Below, piece after piece: positions 53,605-62,352 of a stretch of 64,000 nt of DNA. The stretch is taken from contig CP151667.1 in NCBI GenBank assembly GCA_038400315.1, positions 1,623,174-1,687,173 on the forward strand. The letters run 5' to 3'. The stretch is from Isosphaeraceae bacterium EP7 (GTDB lineage: Bacteria > Planctomycetota > Planctomycetia > Isosphaerales > Isosphaeraceae). The position numbers were made by a program, and so were the translations under genes. Positions within the stretch are counted from its first letter, which is position 1. The number at the start of each line of letters is the position of its first letter. The notes below the pieces were generated by a model that was not told the DNA's origin, searched no databases, and saw only the letters and a program-made list of their open reading frames with translations.

Positions 53605-54723
53605 TCAGGCGGAATGGCGTGCGAGGGCTTCGCGGACGGCGGCACCGACCTCGGTGGTCGTGGCCTTGCCGCCCAGGTCGGGCGTGCGCGGGGTGCCTGC
53701 GGCGAGGACCGCGGTGACGGCCTTGCGGATGGCGGCGGCCCCCTTGGGTGCGTCCAGATGGTCCAGCAGCATGGCCAGTGAGAACATGGCCGCCAGGGGG
53801 TTGGCGATGTTCTTGCCGGCGATATCGGGGGCCGAGCCGTGGACCGGCTCGAACATGCTGGGGAATTTGCGATCGGGGTTGAGGTTGCCCGACGCGGCCA
53901 GGCCCATCCCGCCCTGGAGCACCGCGCCCAGGTCGGTGATGATGTCGCCGAACATGTTGGTGGTGGCGATGACGTCGTACCGCTCGGGGCTGACGACCAT
54001 CCGCATGCAGCAGGCGTCGACGTGGTTGTAGTCGGCCTTGATGTCGGGGTACTCGGCGGCCACCTCGTCGAAGGTGCGCATCCAGAGGTCGTGGGCGAAG
54101 GTCAGTACGTTGGTCTTGGCGACCATGGTGACCTGCCCCTTGTGCCCCTTGTCGCGGTCGGCCTGGCTGAGCCCGGCGAAGGTCCGGGCCTTGGCGCGGC
54201 CGCGGGCCAGCTCGAACGAGTAGCGGATGCAGCGCTCGACGCCGGCCCTGGTGTTGATGGAGGTCTGGATGGCGACCTCCTCGGGCGTCCCTTTATAGGT
54301 GAACCCGCCGGCGCCGACGTAGAGGTCCTCGTTGTTCTCGCGGACCACCACCATGTCGATCTGCTCGGGCCCCTTGTTCTTGATGGGGGTCTCGACGCCC
54401 GGGTAGAGTCGGACGGGACGCAGATTGATGTACTGGTGGAAGGCGAACCGGATGCGGAGCAGGATGCCCTTCTCCAGCACGCCGGGTGCCACGCCCGGGT
54501 GGCCGACGGCGCCCAGGAACAGGGCGTCGCAACGCTTCAGATCATTGAGGACCGAGTCCGGCAGGACCTCGCCGGTCTTGAGATAGCGCTCGCCGCCCAG
54601 GTCGAACTGGACCAGCTCGGGCGCCTGGCCGTCGAGCCCGGCGACGTCCGCCAGCACGGCCAGTCCTTCACGCACCACTTCGGGGCCGACCCCGTCTCCC
54701 GCGATGACTCCGATCGTGGCCAA
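53605..54723 (-). CDS. leuB: Isocitrate/isopropylmalate dehydrogenase family, probably 3-isopropylmalate dehydrogenase
   Basis: The 372-residue enzyme starts at TTG 54723, 5 nt after GGAGG; GTG 54726 is too close to it. It has the nucleotide-binding start ATIGVIAGDGVGPEV, substrate-loop Arg residues (ILLRIRFAFHQYINLRPV), catalytic Tyr/Lys regions (DLYVGAGGFTYKG, MVAKTNVLTFAHD), metal Asp in TTNMFGDIITDLGA and the adenine loop FEPVHGSAPDIAGK. LeuB is the likeliest role (leucine synthesis), but no leuACD is adjacent; homoisocitrate or tartrate dehydrogenase activity is possible. Confidence 0.85.
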   Translation of the reverse strand: MATIGVIAGDGVGPEVVREGLAVLADVAGLDGQAPELVQFDLGGERYLKTGEVLPDSVLNDLKRCDALFLGAVGHPGVAPGVLEKGILLRIRFAFHQYINLRPVRLYPGVETPIKNKGPEQIDMVVVRENNEDLYVGAGGFTYKGTPEEVAIQTSINTRAGVERCIRYSFELARGRAKARTFAGLSQADRDKGHKGQVTMVAKTNVLTFAHDLWMRTFDEVAAEYPDIKADYNHVDACCMRMVVSPERYDVIATTNMFGDIITDLGAVLQGGMGLAASGNLNPDRKFPSMFEPVHGSAPDIAGKNIANPLAAMFSLAMLLDHLDAPKGAAAIRKAVTAVLAAGTPRTPDLGGKATTTEVGAAVREALARHSA

Positions 54724-54776
54724 CACCGCCTCCGCTGTCCGATCTAAAGGGGAGAAGCTTGGAATTCGAGTCACCG

Positions 54777-54805
54777 ACTGTAGCGGCGACCGTGTAGGTC
54801 GGCAA
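54777..54805 (-). promoter_or_regulatory. Candidate promoter of the leuB-like gene
   Basis: Minus strand TTGCCG (54800-54805), 17 nt, TACAGT (54777-54782), ~50 nt upstream of TTG 54723. Confidence 0.5.
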
Positions 54806-54859
54806 GGGGCGCGGCGCGGGCCGGGGTGTTGCAACCGTGCCGCAACCCGGGACGGCGCG

Positions 54860-54887
54860 TTGACAAGGGTCGGGACTGCCGCATAAT
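54860..54887 (+). promoter_or_regulatory. Sigma70-like promoter of the second kinase gene
   Basis: Consensus TTGACA (54860-54865), 16 nt, CATAAT (54882-54887), divergent to the leuB promoter, with a ~130-nt leader before ATG 55024. Confidence 0.65.
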
Positions 54888-55023
54888 TCCAAGGGTTCAA
54901 AGCCCGCGCACTTCTCTCCTTCCGTCTCGGGCTCATCCGGCAGGCTCTATCTCCGCGTCGCCGGGCCCCGGGCCAGTTTGCCCGGGTTCTCCCCCCATTC
55001 TCCGCCCCAGGGAGGCGTCCGCC

Positions 55024-56331
55024 ATGGCGACTTCGACCGAGAACACACCCCCCGGCAAGAAGGACACGCGTGGCCTCTCCTCGCTCAGCGAGACGCTGCT
55101 GGAGAAGTCGATCCTCCGCCGGGGGCTTGCCACGCCCCAGGAGCTGGCCCACTGCAAGGAGCTGCGCAAGCAGATGGCCGCCCGGGAGGAGTCCAAGAAC
55201 CTACTCGAGGTGATGCTCGAGGCGCGGGTGCTCACCAAGGGGCAGGGCCTCAGGCTGCTGCAAGAGGTGGGCGCCGAAGCGACCGCGCAGAAGCTTGAGA
55301 TCCCCGGCTACCAGATCATCGACAAGCTGGGCAAGGGCTCGATGGGCATGGTCTACAAGGCCAGGCAGACCAGCGTCGACCGCATCGTCGCGGTCAAGGT
55401 GCTGCTCGACGCCCTGGCCAAGAACAAGGAATTCATCAAGCGGTTCGACCGAGAGGCCAAGATCGCCGCCAAGCTGTCGCACAGCAACATCGTCAACGCC
55501 ATCGACGCCGGTCAGATCGACGACCACCACTATTTCGTGATGGAATACGTCGAGGGCGCCACGATCAAGGACGAGCTGGAGAAGGGCAAGATCTTCGACG
55601 AAAAGGTGGCCCTCAAGGTGGTGCTGGCGGTCGCCGAGGCACTGAAGCATGCCCACGAGCGCGGCCTGATCCACCGAGACATCAAGCCAGAGAACATCAT
55701 CCTGACCCGCGACGGCAACGTGAAGCTGGCCGACCTGGGCCTGGCCCGGCTGACGGCCGACGAGAAGTGGGCGATGGCCGAGGCCGGCATGGCCATCGGC
55801 ACCCCCTACTACATCAGCCCCGAGCAGGTGCGCGGGCAGGTCGACGTCGACATTCGCGGCGATATCTACAGCCTGGGGGCGACCCTCTACCACATGGTCA
55901 CCGGCAAGGTGCCCTACGACGGCGCGACGCCGCCCGAGGTGATGCGCAAGCATGTTGATAAGAACGTTAATTTCATCCCGCCCGACCACGTCAACACCAA
56001 GCTCTCCAGCGGGCTGGGCGTCGTCGTCGAGACGATGATGGCCAAGAACAGGGACAACCGCTATCGCAACCCGGACGACCTGATCATCGACCTGAACTGC
56101 CTGACCCAGGGCGAGTCGCCGATCCTGGCCGGCTCGAAGATCGACACCCTCGCCAGCCTGGCGGAGGGGGATTCGGCCGACGGCGAGGGATACGGCGGGG
56201 TCGCGGCGAGCGAGTCGGAACTGATCGAACTGGCGGGCTACGTGAACAGCCGCAACACCATCATCGCGGCCCTCGCCGCGATCCTGGCCCTGTCGCTGGT
56301 CACCAACGTGATCTTCCTCGTCCGGGGCTGA
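55024..56331 (+). CDS. Membrane-anchored Ser/Thr protein kinase
   Basis: A 435-residue Hanks-type kinase; ATG 55024 follows GGGAGG. The N-terminal ~95 residues are helical (SETLLEKSILRRGLATPQEL ... LTKGQGLRLLQEVG), similar in plan to the region before the other kinase (39559). The kinase domain has LGKGSMGMVYKA, Lys125, HRDIKPEN (Asp219), DLGLAR and GTPYYISPEQ. One C-terminal transmembrane helix (TIIAALAAILALSLVTNVIF) ends the protein with almost no extracellular part. No phosphatase adjacent. Confidence 0.93.
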   Translation: MATSTENTPPGKKDTRGLSSLSETLLEKSILRRGLATPQELAHCKELRKQMAAREESKNLLEVMLEARVLTKGQGLRLLQEVGAEATAQKLEIPGYQIIDKLGKGSMGMVYKARQTSVDRIVAVKVLLDALAKNKEFIKRFDREAKIAAKLSHSNIVNAIDAGQIDDHHYFVMEYVEGATIKDELEKGKIFDEKVALKVVLAVAEALKHAHERGLIHRDIKPENIILTRDGNVKLADLGLARLTADEKWAMAEAGMAIGTPYYISPEQVRGQVDVDIRGDIYSLGATLYHMVTGKVPYDGATPPEVMRKHVDKNVNFIPPDHVNTKLSSGLGVVVETMMAKNRDNRYRNPDDLIIDLNCLTQGESPILAGSKIDTLASLAEGDSADGEGYGGVAASESELIELAGYVNSRNTIIAALAAILALSLVTNVIFLVRG

Positions 56332-56351
56332 CGGCGTCCTGATCATGCCTC

Positions 56352-56378
56352 GACGCCGGCGCTCCTGCACCCGGCGTC
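56352..56378 (+). terminator. Hairpin between convergent kinase and zinc-ribbon genes
   Basis: GACGCCGG (56352-56359) and CCGGCGTC (56371-56378) form an 8-bp stem with an 11-nt loop, 20 nt past the kinase stop. A second GC hairpin (ggccgc/gcggcc, 56387-56403) follows. Confidence 0.45.
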
Positions 56379-56432
56379 AACCAACCGGCCGCGACGAGGC
56401 GGCCCTCCGGTTTCACGTCGATCTCGGTCGTT

Positions 56433-56741
56433 TCAATTCTTGCTGAAATCCAGCGTGCGGCTCAGGTCGCGGCCAAGCGGGTCGTTCAGATATTTCTTGT
56501 GGCAGCAGGCGCAGAGGTCGAAGCGGAAGGCCTTGTTCACTGGGGTGGCAAGCTCGTCGGAGCTCAGGTTCTCGTCCTGCCGCAGCAGGGCGGAGACCGC
56601 TTCCATGGGGTCGGCGTCGAGGTCTTCTTCGGTGATCGAAGTCGGGTCGAAGCCGGGGAAGGCCTCGATCCGAACGACGTAACGAGGCTGGCCGCAGGCG
56701 GTCAAGTCCGTGCCGCAGAGATCGCACGAGATGTGGATCAT
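56433..56741 (-). CDS. Small zinc-ribbon-like protein
   Basis: The 102-residue protein starts at ATG 56741. It has two Cys pairs, CDLCGTDL near the N-terminus and CACCHKKYL near the C-terminus, the layout of a zinc ribbon. The middle is acidic (TSITEEDLDADPMEAV). No named family. Its ATG overlaps the stop of the YfhO gene by 4 nt, so it is translated with it, though a functional link is unproven. Confidence 0.78.
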   Translation of the reverse strand: MIHISCDLCGTDLTACGQPRYVVRIEAFPGFDPTSITEEDLDADPMEAVSALLRQDENLSSDELATPVNKAFRFDLCACCHKKYLNDPLGRDLSRTLDFSKN

Positions 56742-59155
56742 TGGCGTGGAGTCCCTCGGTGGTAATCCGGTCCAGGTTGCCGACGGGTAGGCCGGTCCAA
56801 TTCTAACCCGACGAGCCGAGCCCTCCAAGGCGATTGGTGGCCTCGACGTCGAAAAAGGACGAGATTTAGGCGTCCCCACGCCACCAGTCCACTGATGAAC
56901 AGTATGGAGGTGGCGGAGGCAAGCAGCCCCATGCGCACCTCGGCCGGCTCATAGCTCAGGTCGATCCGGTGGCTCCCCGCCGGCACGTCGACAGCCAGGA
57001 ACGGCCCTTCCGACGACGGCTCGGCGGCCGGCCCGTCGTCAACCCTGACGACCCAGCCTGGGCATGCGATCATCCTCACGACCAGCCGGCCCGCCCGGTC
57101 GGACCGGGACCGACAGACCACCCGCCCGCCGTCGACTTCGATCTCGAGCGTCCCGCCCGGCTCGACCGTGGCGAGCGGCATCCCATCCACGGCGGCGATC
57201 CAGGTCTGTCCCACTCGTTCGACGGCGCCGAACAGCCCGGCGGGCGGCTCGGTGGCGCCGACGAGCGCCATGACGCCGGCACCACGCAGCCGATCGAGGC
57301 CTCGATACGCCGTGCGCCAGGTCACGTCGCGGCGGCTGCTCCTCATCCTCGGGTCGGGCTCATAAATCGGCTCGAACCAGTCGAGGGCGGCGGTCAGCTC
57401 GATCGAGTCATAGCAGCGGGCGTCGGCGATGCCATAACGCATCAACGAATTCGGCGGCCACTCCGCGCCGATGCCGACCACCCGGCTTCCCGTTCCCAGG
57501 TCCTTCAGGAAGTCGACCACCGCACCGCCCGGCCGATATTGGACGGCATTGATTGATGGGTTCAGCCCGACGACGAACACGAGCAGGTCTGCCGCGACGA
57601 GTCCGCACAGCCCGGCGCGGCCGGCATTCGCGCCGATCCGCCCTCGTCGCATCAGCCCGATCAGGATCAGCAGAACAAGCCCCTGCGCCGCGATCCAGCC
57701 GTAATACCGGGGAACGAACCAGAGCGTCGAATCCACCTGCCGGCCGGCACGTTCGAGATAGGCGGTCAGGTCGGCGCCTTCGGCCTCGGCGGCGGCGGCC
57801 CGATAGTTGGCCTCGGCGCGAGTGCGGAGCTGGGGCTCGAAGCGGGGCAAGGCAACGGCCACCATGATCGATCCGACGGCAATCAACGCCCACATCCAGC
57901 GCAATCGACCGAGCAAACGCATCCCGACATGAGCGCCCAACGAATCCAGGCCAATCCCTCCCAGCAGCGGCAGCGCGAACGCCAGCCAGACGCTCAGTCT
58001 CCGGTTGTCGGCCACCCCCAGCACCGGCAGGGCCCTCAGTAAGTTGTCAACCGGCGGGATGCGGAACGCGGCCAGTGCGCCGACCGCCGCCAGCGCGACC
58101 AGGAACCGCACGCGCGGATTCCGACGGCGGGCCGCCCAGGCGAGCGGGGCCAGGCAGACGAGCGTCGCCAGCCCCGCATATCCGCCCGCCGATTCGTTGA
58201 TGTTATGAACCCCAAGCGCCCTGGCCAGGTTCGGCTGCCCACGCCGCTGGCTCCCATACGCATAAGGGATTGCCGTGCAGACCGCGTCGAGCAGCCGGGG
58301 CGTCGCCAGGCTCAACGGCGAGCCCCATTCCTGCCTGCGATCGGCCAGGATCGGGCTTCGGGTCAGATAGACGCCCAGCGGCACGATCTGCACCGCCGCC
58401 AGCCCGATTCCGAGTGCGATGCCCGCCGACCAGGCCGGCCATGCCCGTCGGGCCCGGCGGCTGGTCCATCTCCAGGCGGCATAGAGGCCGGCGGCGAGCA
58501 GGGCGTGCGCGGCGGTCTGGACCTGCCCTCCGAACAGGATCAGCGAGGTGACGACGGCCAAGCCGGCCGTTCGTCGGGCGCCGGGCCGAGCCAGCACTCG
58601 GTCGGTGGCCAGGATCAGCCAGGGGATCCAGACGGCGACCGACGCGGCGGGGTAGAGGAGCCAGAGGCTGATGAACCCCGTGAACGGGTAGACCAAACCA
58701 GCAAACCATCGGCCCCACACCTTCAGGCCCCAGCGGCGTCCGAGCAGGAACATCCCCAGTCCGGCGACCCAGAGCCTGGCGGCGGCCATCGGCGCATGGG
58801 CGTCGGGCAGGGTGCCGAGATAGGCGATGAGGTGGAACGGGTCGAAGATGGCGCTCTGACCGTTGGCCAGGTGCGGGGCGCCGCAGCCGATCCAGGTGTT
58901 CCAGAGCGGAAGCCGACCCTGCCTGATCTGCCGGCGGCTTTCTTCAAGCCAGGGCTCGAACTGGAGGGCCGGATCGGTCAGCAGCCGATTGGCCGGCTCG
59001 AAGCGTTGGGCGTTCTCGCCTCCCAGGCTGGCGGTGGTCAGCAAGACATCGGACGGGCTGAGCACCCCGTCGCCGAAGAGGCAAGGGGCGAAGAGGGCGC
59101 AGAGGATGAGGAGCAAGGTTGCGCCAAAGGCGGCGGTTTCGCGTCGATGGCTCAT
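56738..59155 (-). CDS. YfhO-family polytopic membrane protein
   Basis: The ~805-residue protein starts at ATG 59155 with GGAGG upstream; the longer frame to 59371 crosses an inverted repeat and is rejected. It has about 12 transmembrane helices with a GT-C glycosyltransferase-like plan: a first helix, an extracytoplasmic loop with NTWIGCGAPHLANGQSAIFDP, many hydrophobic helices, and a periplasmic C-terminal beta domain ending with one more helix (LLASATSILFISGLVAW). YfhO proteins are linked to glycosylation of lipoteichoic acid or surface polymers in other bacteria; donor and acceptor here are unknown. Confidence 0.87.
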   Translation of the reverse strand: MSHRRETAAFGATLLLILCALFAPCLFGDGVLSPSDVLLTTASLGGENAQRFEPANRLLTDPALQFEPWLEESRRQIRQGRLPLWNTWIGCGAPHLANGQSAIFDPFHLIAYLGTLPDAHAPMAAARLWVAGLGMFLLGRRWGLKVWGRWFAGLVYPFTGFISLWLLYPAASVAVWIPWLILATDRVLARPGARRTAGLAVVTSLILFGGQVQTAAHALLAAGLYAAWRWTSRRARRAWPAWSAGIALGIGLAAVQIVPLGVYLTRSPILADRRQEWGSPLSLATPRLLDAVCTAIPYAYGSQRRGQPNLARALGVHNINESAGGYAGLATLVCLAPLAWAARRRNPRVRFLVALAAVGALAAFRIPPVDNLLRALPVLGVADNRRLSVWLAFALPLLGGIGLDSLGAHVGMRLLGRLRWMWALIAVGSIMVAVALPRFEPQLRTRAEANYRAAAAEAEGADLTAYLERAGRQVDSTLWFVPRYYGWIAAQGLVLLILIGLMRRGRIGANAGRAGLCGLVAADLLVFVVGLNPSINAVQYRPGGAVVDFLKDLGTGSRVVGIGAEWPPNSLMRYGIADARCYDSIELTAALDWFEPIYEPDPRMRSSRRDVTWRTAYRGLDRLRGAGVMALVGATEPPAGLFGAVERVGQTWIAAVDGMPLATVEPGGTLEIEVDGGRVVCRSRSDRAGRLVVRMIACPGWVVRVDDGPAAEPSSEGPFLAVDVPAGSHRIDLSYEPAEVRMGLLASATSILFISGLVAWGRLNLVLFRRRGHQSPWRARLVGLELDRPTRRQPGPDYHRGTPRQ

Positions 59156-59258
59156 CGGCCTGAAACCTCCGAATCCCCGGGTGATCGATGGCTGGTCGGA
59201 TGCGCCGGGTTCGTTTCGTCGTGAAAACCTGGGACCCGAATCGATGTTGCTCCACGGA

Positions 59259-59350
59259 TGCCATGCCCTCGCGCCGCGTGAGCATGAAGCGGGGCGGCCT
59301 CGCCCAGGCTGCCCGACCGGCGTATGCTCACGCGGCGCGAGGGCATGGCA
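59259..59350. repeat. 27-bp perfect inverted repeat (REP/REPIN-like)
   Basis: Arm 1 (59259-59285) and arm 2 (59324-59350) are exact reverse complements over 27 bp, beginning TGCCATGCCCTCGCGCC. The 38-bp centre is itself GC-rich. It lies in the 330-bp gap 59156-59485, which holds no gene. No target duplication or transposase is visible. Paired palindromic units of this size resemble REP doublets or a small non-autonomous element. Confidence 0.85.
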
Positions 59351-59485
59351 CACGGAAACGGCCCAGCACACGGGGATGGCCCGCGATGGGATCGTTTGCT
59401 CGCGTTCACGTCAGACCTGGCGATTCGATGAGGGACCATGCAGTCTCGTTTCGTCGGATCCATCACTGGGTCATTCAGAAGAGCG

Positions 59486-59857
59486 TTAAAGGTCGAGCAT
59501 TCGTTTGAACAAGACCATGAGTGCGGACAGCGTGAAGACTCCCGCGGCGATCCGATAAGGGCGAGTCCGGCCGGCGGCCTTGAACTTGCGCGGGTCGAGC
59601 TTGCTGGTGCGGTTGGCCAGGACGAAGAAGGTGACGGCCGCGATCGTGAGGAGGCCGCAGAGGCGCCACTCGGCGACGGCGGGGCCCTCGGTGCCGAAGA
59701 CGAAGTCGGCGGGGACCTGCAGGGCTCTCCCCGTCGAGCCGATCAGGATGGTGGTCAGTCCTTCCTGCATGTGGGACATCATGACCAGCGTGAACAGGCC
59801 GGCGCCTCCCAGGGAACCGGCCAGGACGGCGGCGATCAGGCTGCCGGATTTCGACAT
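59486..59857 (-). CDS. Small membrane protein with three to four helices
   Basis: The 123-residue protein starts at ATG 59857 behind GGAGGGG. Hydrophobic helices are LIAAVLAGSLGGAGLFTLVMM (~7-27), CGLLTIAAVTFFVLA (~67-81) and YRIAAGVFTLSALMVLF (~101-117), with a shorter polar-flanked segment between. No family recognised. Unlinked to the neighbours by spacing. Confidence 0.72.
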   Translation of the reverse strand: MSKSGSLIAAVLAGSLGGAGLFTLVMMSHMQEGLTTILIGSTGRALQVPADFVFGTEGPAVAEWRLCGLLTIAAVTFFVLANRTSKLDPRKFKAAGRTRPYRIAAGVFTLSALMVLFKRMLDL

Positions 59858-59997
59858 CGGGACCCCTCCGGGGCCTGGGCTTGGGCGGTTGCAGGCGAAG
59901 GGACGGGCACGCGAGATCGCTGGGCCCGAAGATCTCTGGAGACCATTGAAGCCGAGCGTGCGCGGGACCGGGGGGACGGGACATAATACCCAGAGGG

Positions 59998-61464
59998 TCA
60001 TGACGAGGTCACCTTGTTCGCCTCGGCCGACTCGGCGTCTCGCAGCTCCTTGGAAGTCGGGCGGCGGAAGGGGGCGGCGGGCGACGAGCCGGGGAATGAG
60101 GCGGGACGGTCGGGGTTGGGCTCGGTGAGCGGCTGGACGCGCGAGAGGAAGGCGTCGATGCCGGGCGTGTTGCTGCGGGCCTTGCGGGGCGGGGTCGGGC
60201 TGCGGGGGGGCTCGGGGCTCAGCCTGGCGGGGAAGGATTCGAGGGGAGTTGACGTCTTGTGCGCGAGGGCCCGGTCGTGGGAGTCGGGGTGGCCGGCGGT
60301 CGGGCGGTCGACGGGGTGGTTGTAGGTCTCGGGGTTGCTGAGTGGTTTTCCGGCGGTCCCTGGATAGGGAATGTTCGGGGCGCCGTCGAGCCAGTCTCGG
60401 CGATAGACGGGCTGGCCCTCGGTGTAGGCGACCGGGCCGGGGAAGGGCTGCATCTGCGCGAGTGCGGGGTGGTCGAGGCGCATCGAGGTGAGGCTGGGTT
60501 TGGGGGGGAGGGTCAGGGTCTTCGGGTCGCCGTCCCAGGCGTCGGGGGCCTCGGCCCAGCGGCCCTCGACGAAGACGACGCCGTTCTGGTCGACGGGCGT
60601 GGGGTTCGGTCGGTAGGCGCCGATCCGTTCGTGATAGGACAGGTCGACCCGTGATTTGGCCAGGTCGCGCAGCGAGCGGCTGATGGCCAGCTCGGCGGAG
60701 GTCTGGTAGCGGCGCAGGTTGACCCCTTCGCGGCCGGTGTCGACCAAGGCGCGGTCGGCGGCCTGTTCGCGGTCGAGCCGCTCGATCTCGGACCAATCGG
60801 CGGCCTGGGCGCGGAGCGACTGAATGGACCGGTCGACGTGGGAGATGAGGTGTCCACGCGCCTCGGCGGCGTCCGGCGATGCGGAGAGCTGGTTGAGCAG
60901 GCGCGCGACGGTCGGCGAATTCGCGGGGAGGAGCGAGGGATCGATGACGAGTCGGAGGCGATTGGCAAGATCGGGACCAGGGATCTCGCCGCCCGAGAGG
61001 GCCGCGTGGGCGTCTTCGAGCAAGTCGACCAGCGCGTGGCAGCCGGCGGCATTGGAGCGCAGGAGGACGACGGCGTAGGCGCTGGGCTCGGCCGCGAACA
61101 GGCGTTGATTGCGTTCGTGGTCGGCGGCGGTCTGGGCCTGGCAGTCGGAGGCGGCGTGGCGGGCGCGGTTGAAGATGGCGGCGTTCTCGTGGCGGCGGGC
61201 GCGTTCGAGCTGGACGACGGCCGTGACGGCGGTTTCCACCAGCGTGCGCTGGGCCTGGCCGTCGGGGCACATGTCGCGGTTCCAGGCGGCGAGCTTGACG
61301 TTGCGGTCCTTCTCGTCGTCGGGGAGCATCACCGTCCCGCGACTTGTGAGCCCATGCTTGAGCGAGTTGCGGCGCGAAGCGGTCTTGCCCTCGGCGGTCC
61401 GGGGTCCGGTGGACTTGGCCGCGCGGATGCGGTTGGCCTCGATCTGGGCGGGCGTGGCGGGCAT
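59998..61464 (-). CDS. LKHGLT-family planctomycete protein of unknown function
   Basis: The ~488-residue protein starts at ATG 61464 (frame open to 61587). The N-terminus carries KSTGPRTAEGKTASRRN and SLKHGLTSRG, the hallmark of a multicopy protein family in planctomycetes and acidobacteria that has no known function. A helical middle (VETAVTAVVQLERARRHENA) follows, and a long Pro/Arg/Ser-rich, probably disordered C-terminus (~360-488). The motif resembles a basic nucleic-acid-binding tail, but that is only appearance. Confidence 0.75.
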   Translation of the reverse strand: MPATPAQIEANRIRAAKSTGPRTAEGKTASRRNSLKHGLTSRGTVMLPDDEKDRNVKLAAWNRDMCPDGQAQRTLVETAVTAVVQLERARRHENAAIFNRARHAASDCQAQTAADHERNQRLFAAEPSAYAVVLLRSNAAGCHALVDLLEDAHAALSGGEIPGPDLANRLRLVIDPSLLPANSPTVARLLNQLSASPDAAEARGHLISHVDRSIQSLRAQAADWSEIERLDREQAADRALVDTGREGVNLRRYQTSAELAISRSLRDLAKSRVDLSYHERIGAYRPNPTPVDQNGVVFVEGRWAEAPDAWDGDPKTLTLPPKPSLTSMRLDHPALAQMQPFPGPVAYTEGQPVYRRDWLDGAPNIPYPGTAGKPLSNPETYNHPVDRPTAGHPDSHDRALAHKTSTPLESFPARLSPEPPRSPTPPRKARSNTPGIDAFLSRVQPLTEPNPDRPASFPGSSPAAPFRRPTSKELRDAESAEANKVTSS

Positions 61465-61940
61465 GGGTGGGGTCTCGTCGTTGAGAGCCTTGAGTGCGTC
61501 ATCGCGGTAGAAGGGGGACGACGCGTTGCCGACGGACTCTGCCCGTCGGTCTTTCGTCGCGCGAAGCGCCCCTCTATTGAAAGACAATCCTTTCGGCGCG
61601 CGATTTCCTCCCTACTTTTTCGGAATTCTCGAAAAATAATCCGCCAGATGAGCGAGCACGATGGCGACCGAAACCCGCGAAGCCTCGACGGGACGAGGCG
61701 CCCACAACCCGTCGAGCGTCCAAGGCCCGGTCCGCTCAGGCTCACGCCTTGTGAACAGGGAAGAGATGGTCCTGGCTGACTGACCCGATTGAGATGACAT
61801 CGGCCCGGGAAGGGCGCTCCGACGGTCCGCCCTGCGCGATGTTTCATCGACGCATCGCAGCGATTAGGGGAGGAGTTCTCTATCTAGGCATCAAGCTATT
61901 CAGGTGCGTTGTTTTTTGTCGAAAACGTCCCGAGGAAACC
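61465..61940. other. Intergenic stretch without a supported gene
   Basis: 476 bp upstream of the LKHGLT-family gene. A 62-codon minus-strand ORF (61612-61800) ends in AHLADYFSRIPKK but has no Shine-Dalgarno and weak coding bias; I leave it uncalled. The part from 61840 is lower in GC than its flanks. Confidence 0.5.
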
Positions 61941-62114
61941 TCATTCGGGACGAAACGGATGGTGCCCCGAATTCAATTGTGTAAGTTTTGAATGCTGTCG
62001 GATGTAATCGACGAACTCCGAGCGACTCGCTCGCACATGGATGGCCGCGGTCGAGGATTCGGGCAACTGGTCCCCCCCCCAGGCACCGGAAAACGCGATG
62101 ACCATCACGATCAC
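61941..62114 (-). CDS. Possible 57-residue small protein
   Basis: GTG 62114 follows a 9-nt Shine-Dalgarno AGGAGGTGA (62121-62129) at 6 nt, the strongest in the window; GTG 62108 and ATG 62105 are in frame. The product begins MIVMVIAFSGAWGGDQLPE and ends YIRQHSKLTQLNSGHHPFRP. Codons 12-15 include a run of nine G, so slippage would switch the frame. There is no recognised family; too short for a length-based gene call. It could be a real small gene, a phase-variable one, or a remnant. Confidence 0.45.
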   Translation of the reverse strand: MIVMVIAFSGAWGGDQLPESSTAAIHVRASRSEFVDYIRQHSKLTQLNSGHHPFRPE

Positions 62115-62352
62115 GAGGTTTCACCTCCTCGCGCCCCTGCGCGCCCACTCTCCCCGATACGGCCGTGAGATCCCCCGCTTCGACGGCGTTATGCGGGCTT
62201 CGCTCCCGAGTTAGACGCCCCTCCGCGTCAACACGGGCACGGCGAGGATCTCGCTCGTTCGCCCCGAGACAGTCTCGCGGATCCGAAGGGACTCCGCCTT
62301 GTAAGTTTAAAACAGAACATATTCAAATGAATTATTGGCGCGGAGCTAAGCT

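Noticed and set aside
59258-59371. N-terminal extension of the YfhO protein through the inverted repeat
   Set aside because: The repeat translates to junk; ATG 59155 has GGAGG and begins directly with the first membrane helix.
61612-61800. 62-codon minus-strand ORF ending AHLADYFSRIPKK
   Set aside because: No Shine-Dalgarno, poor third-position bias, no recognisable motif.
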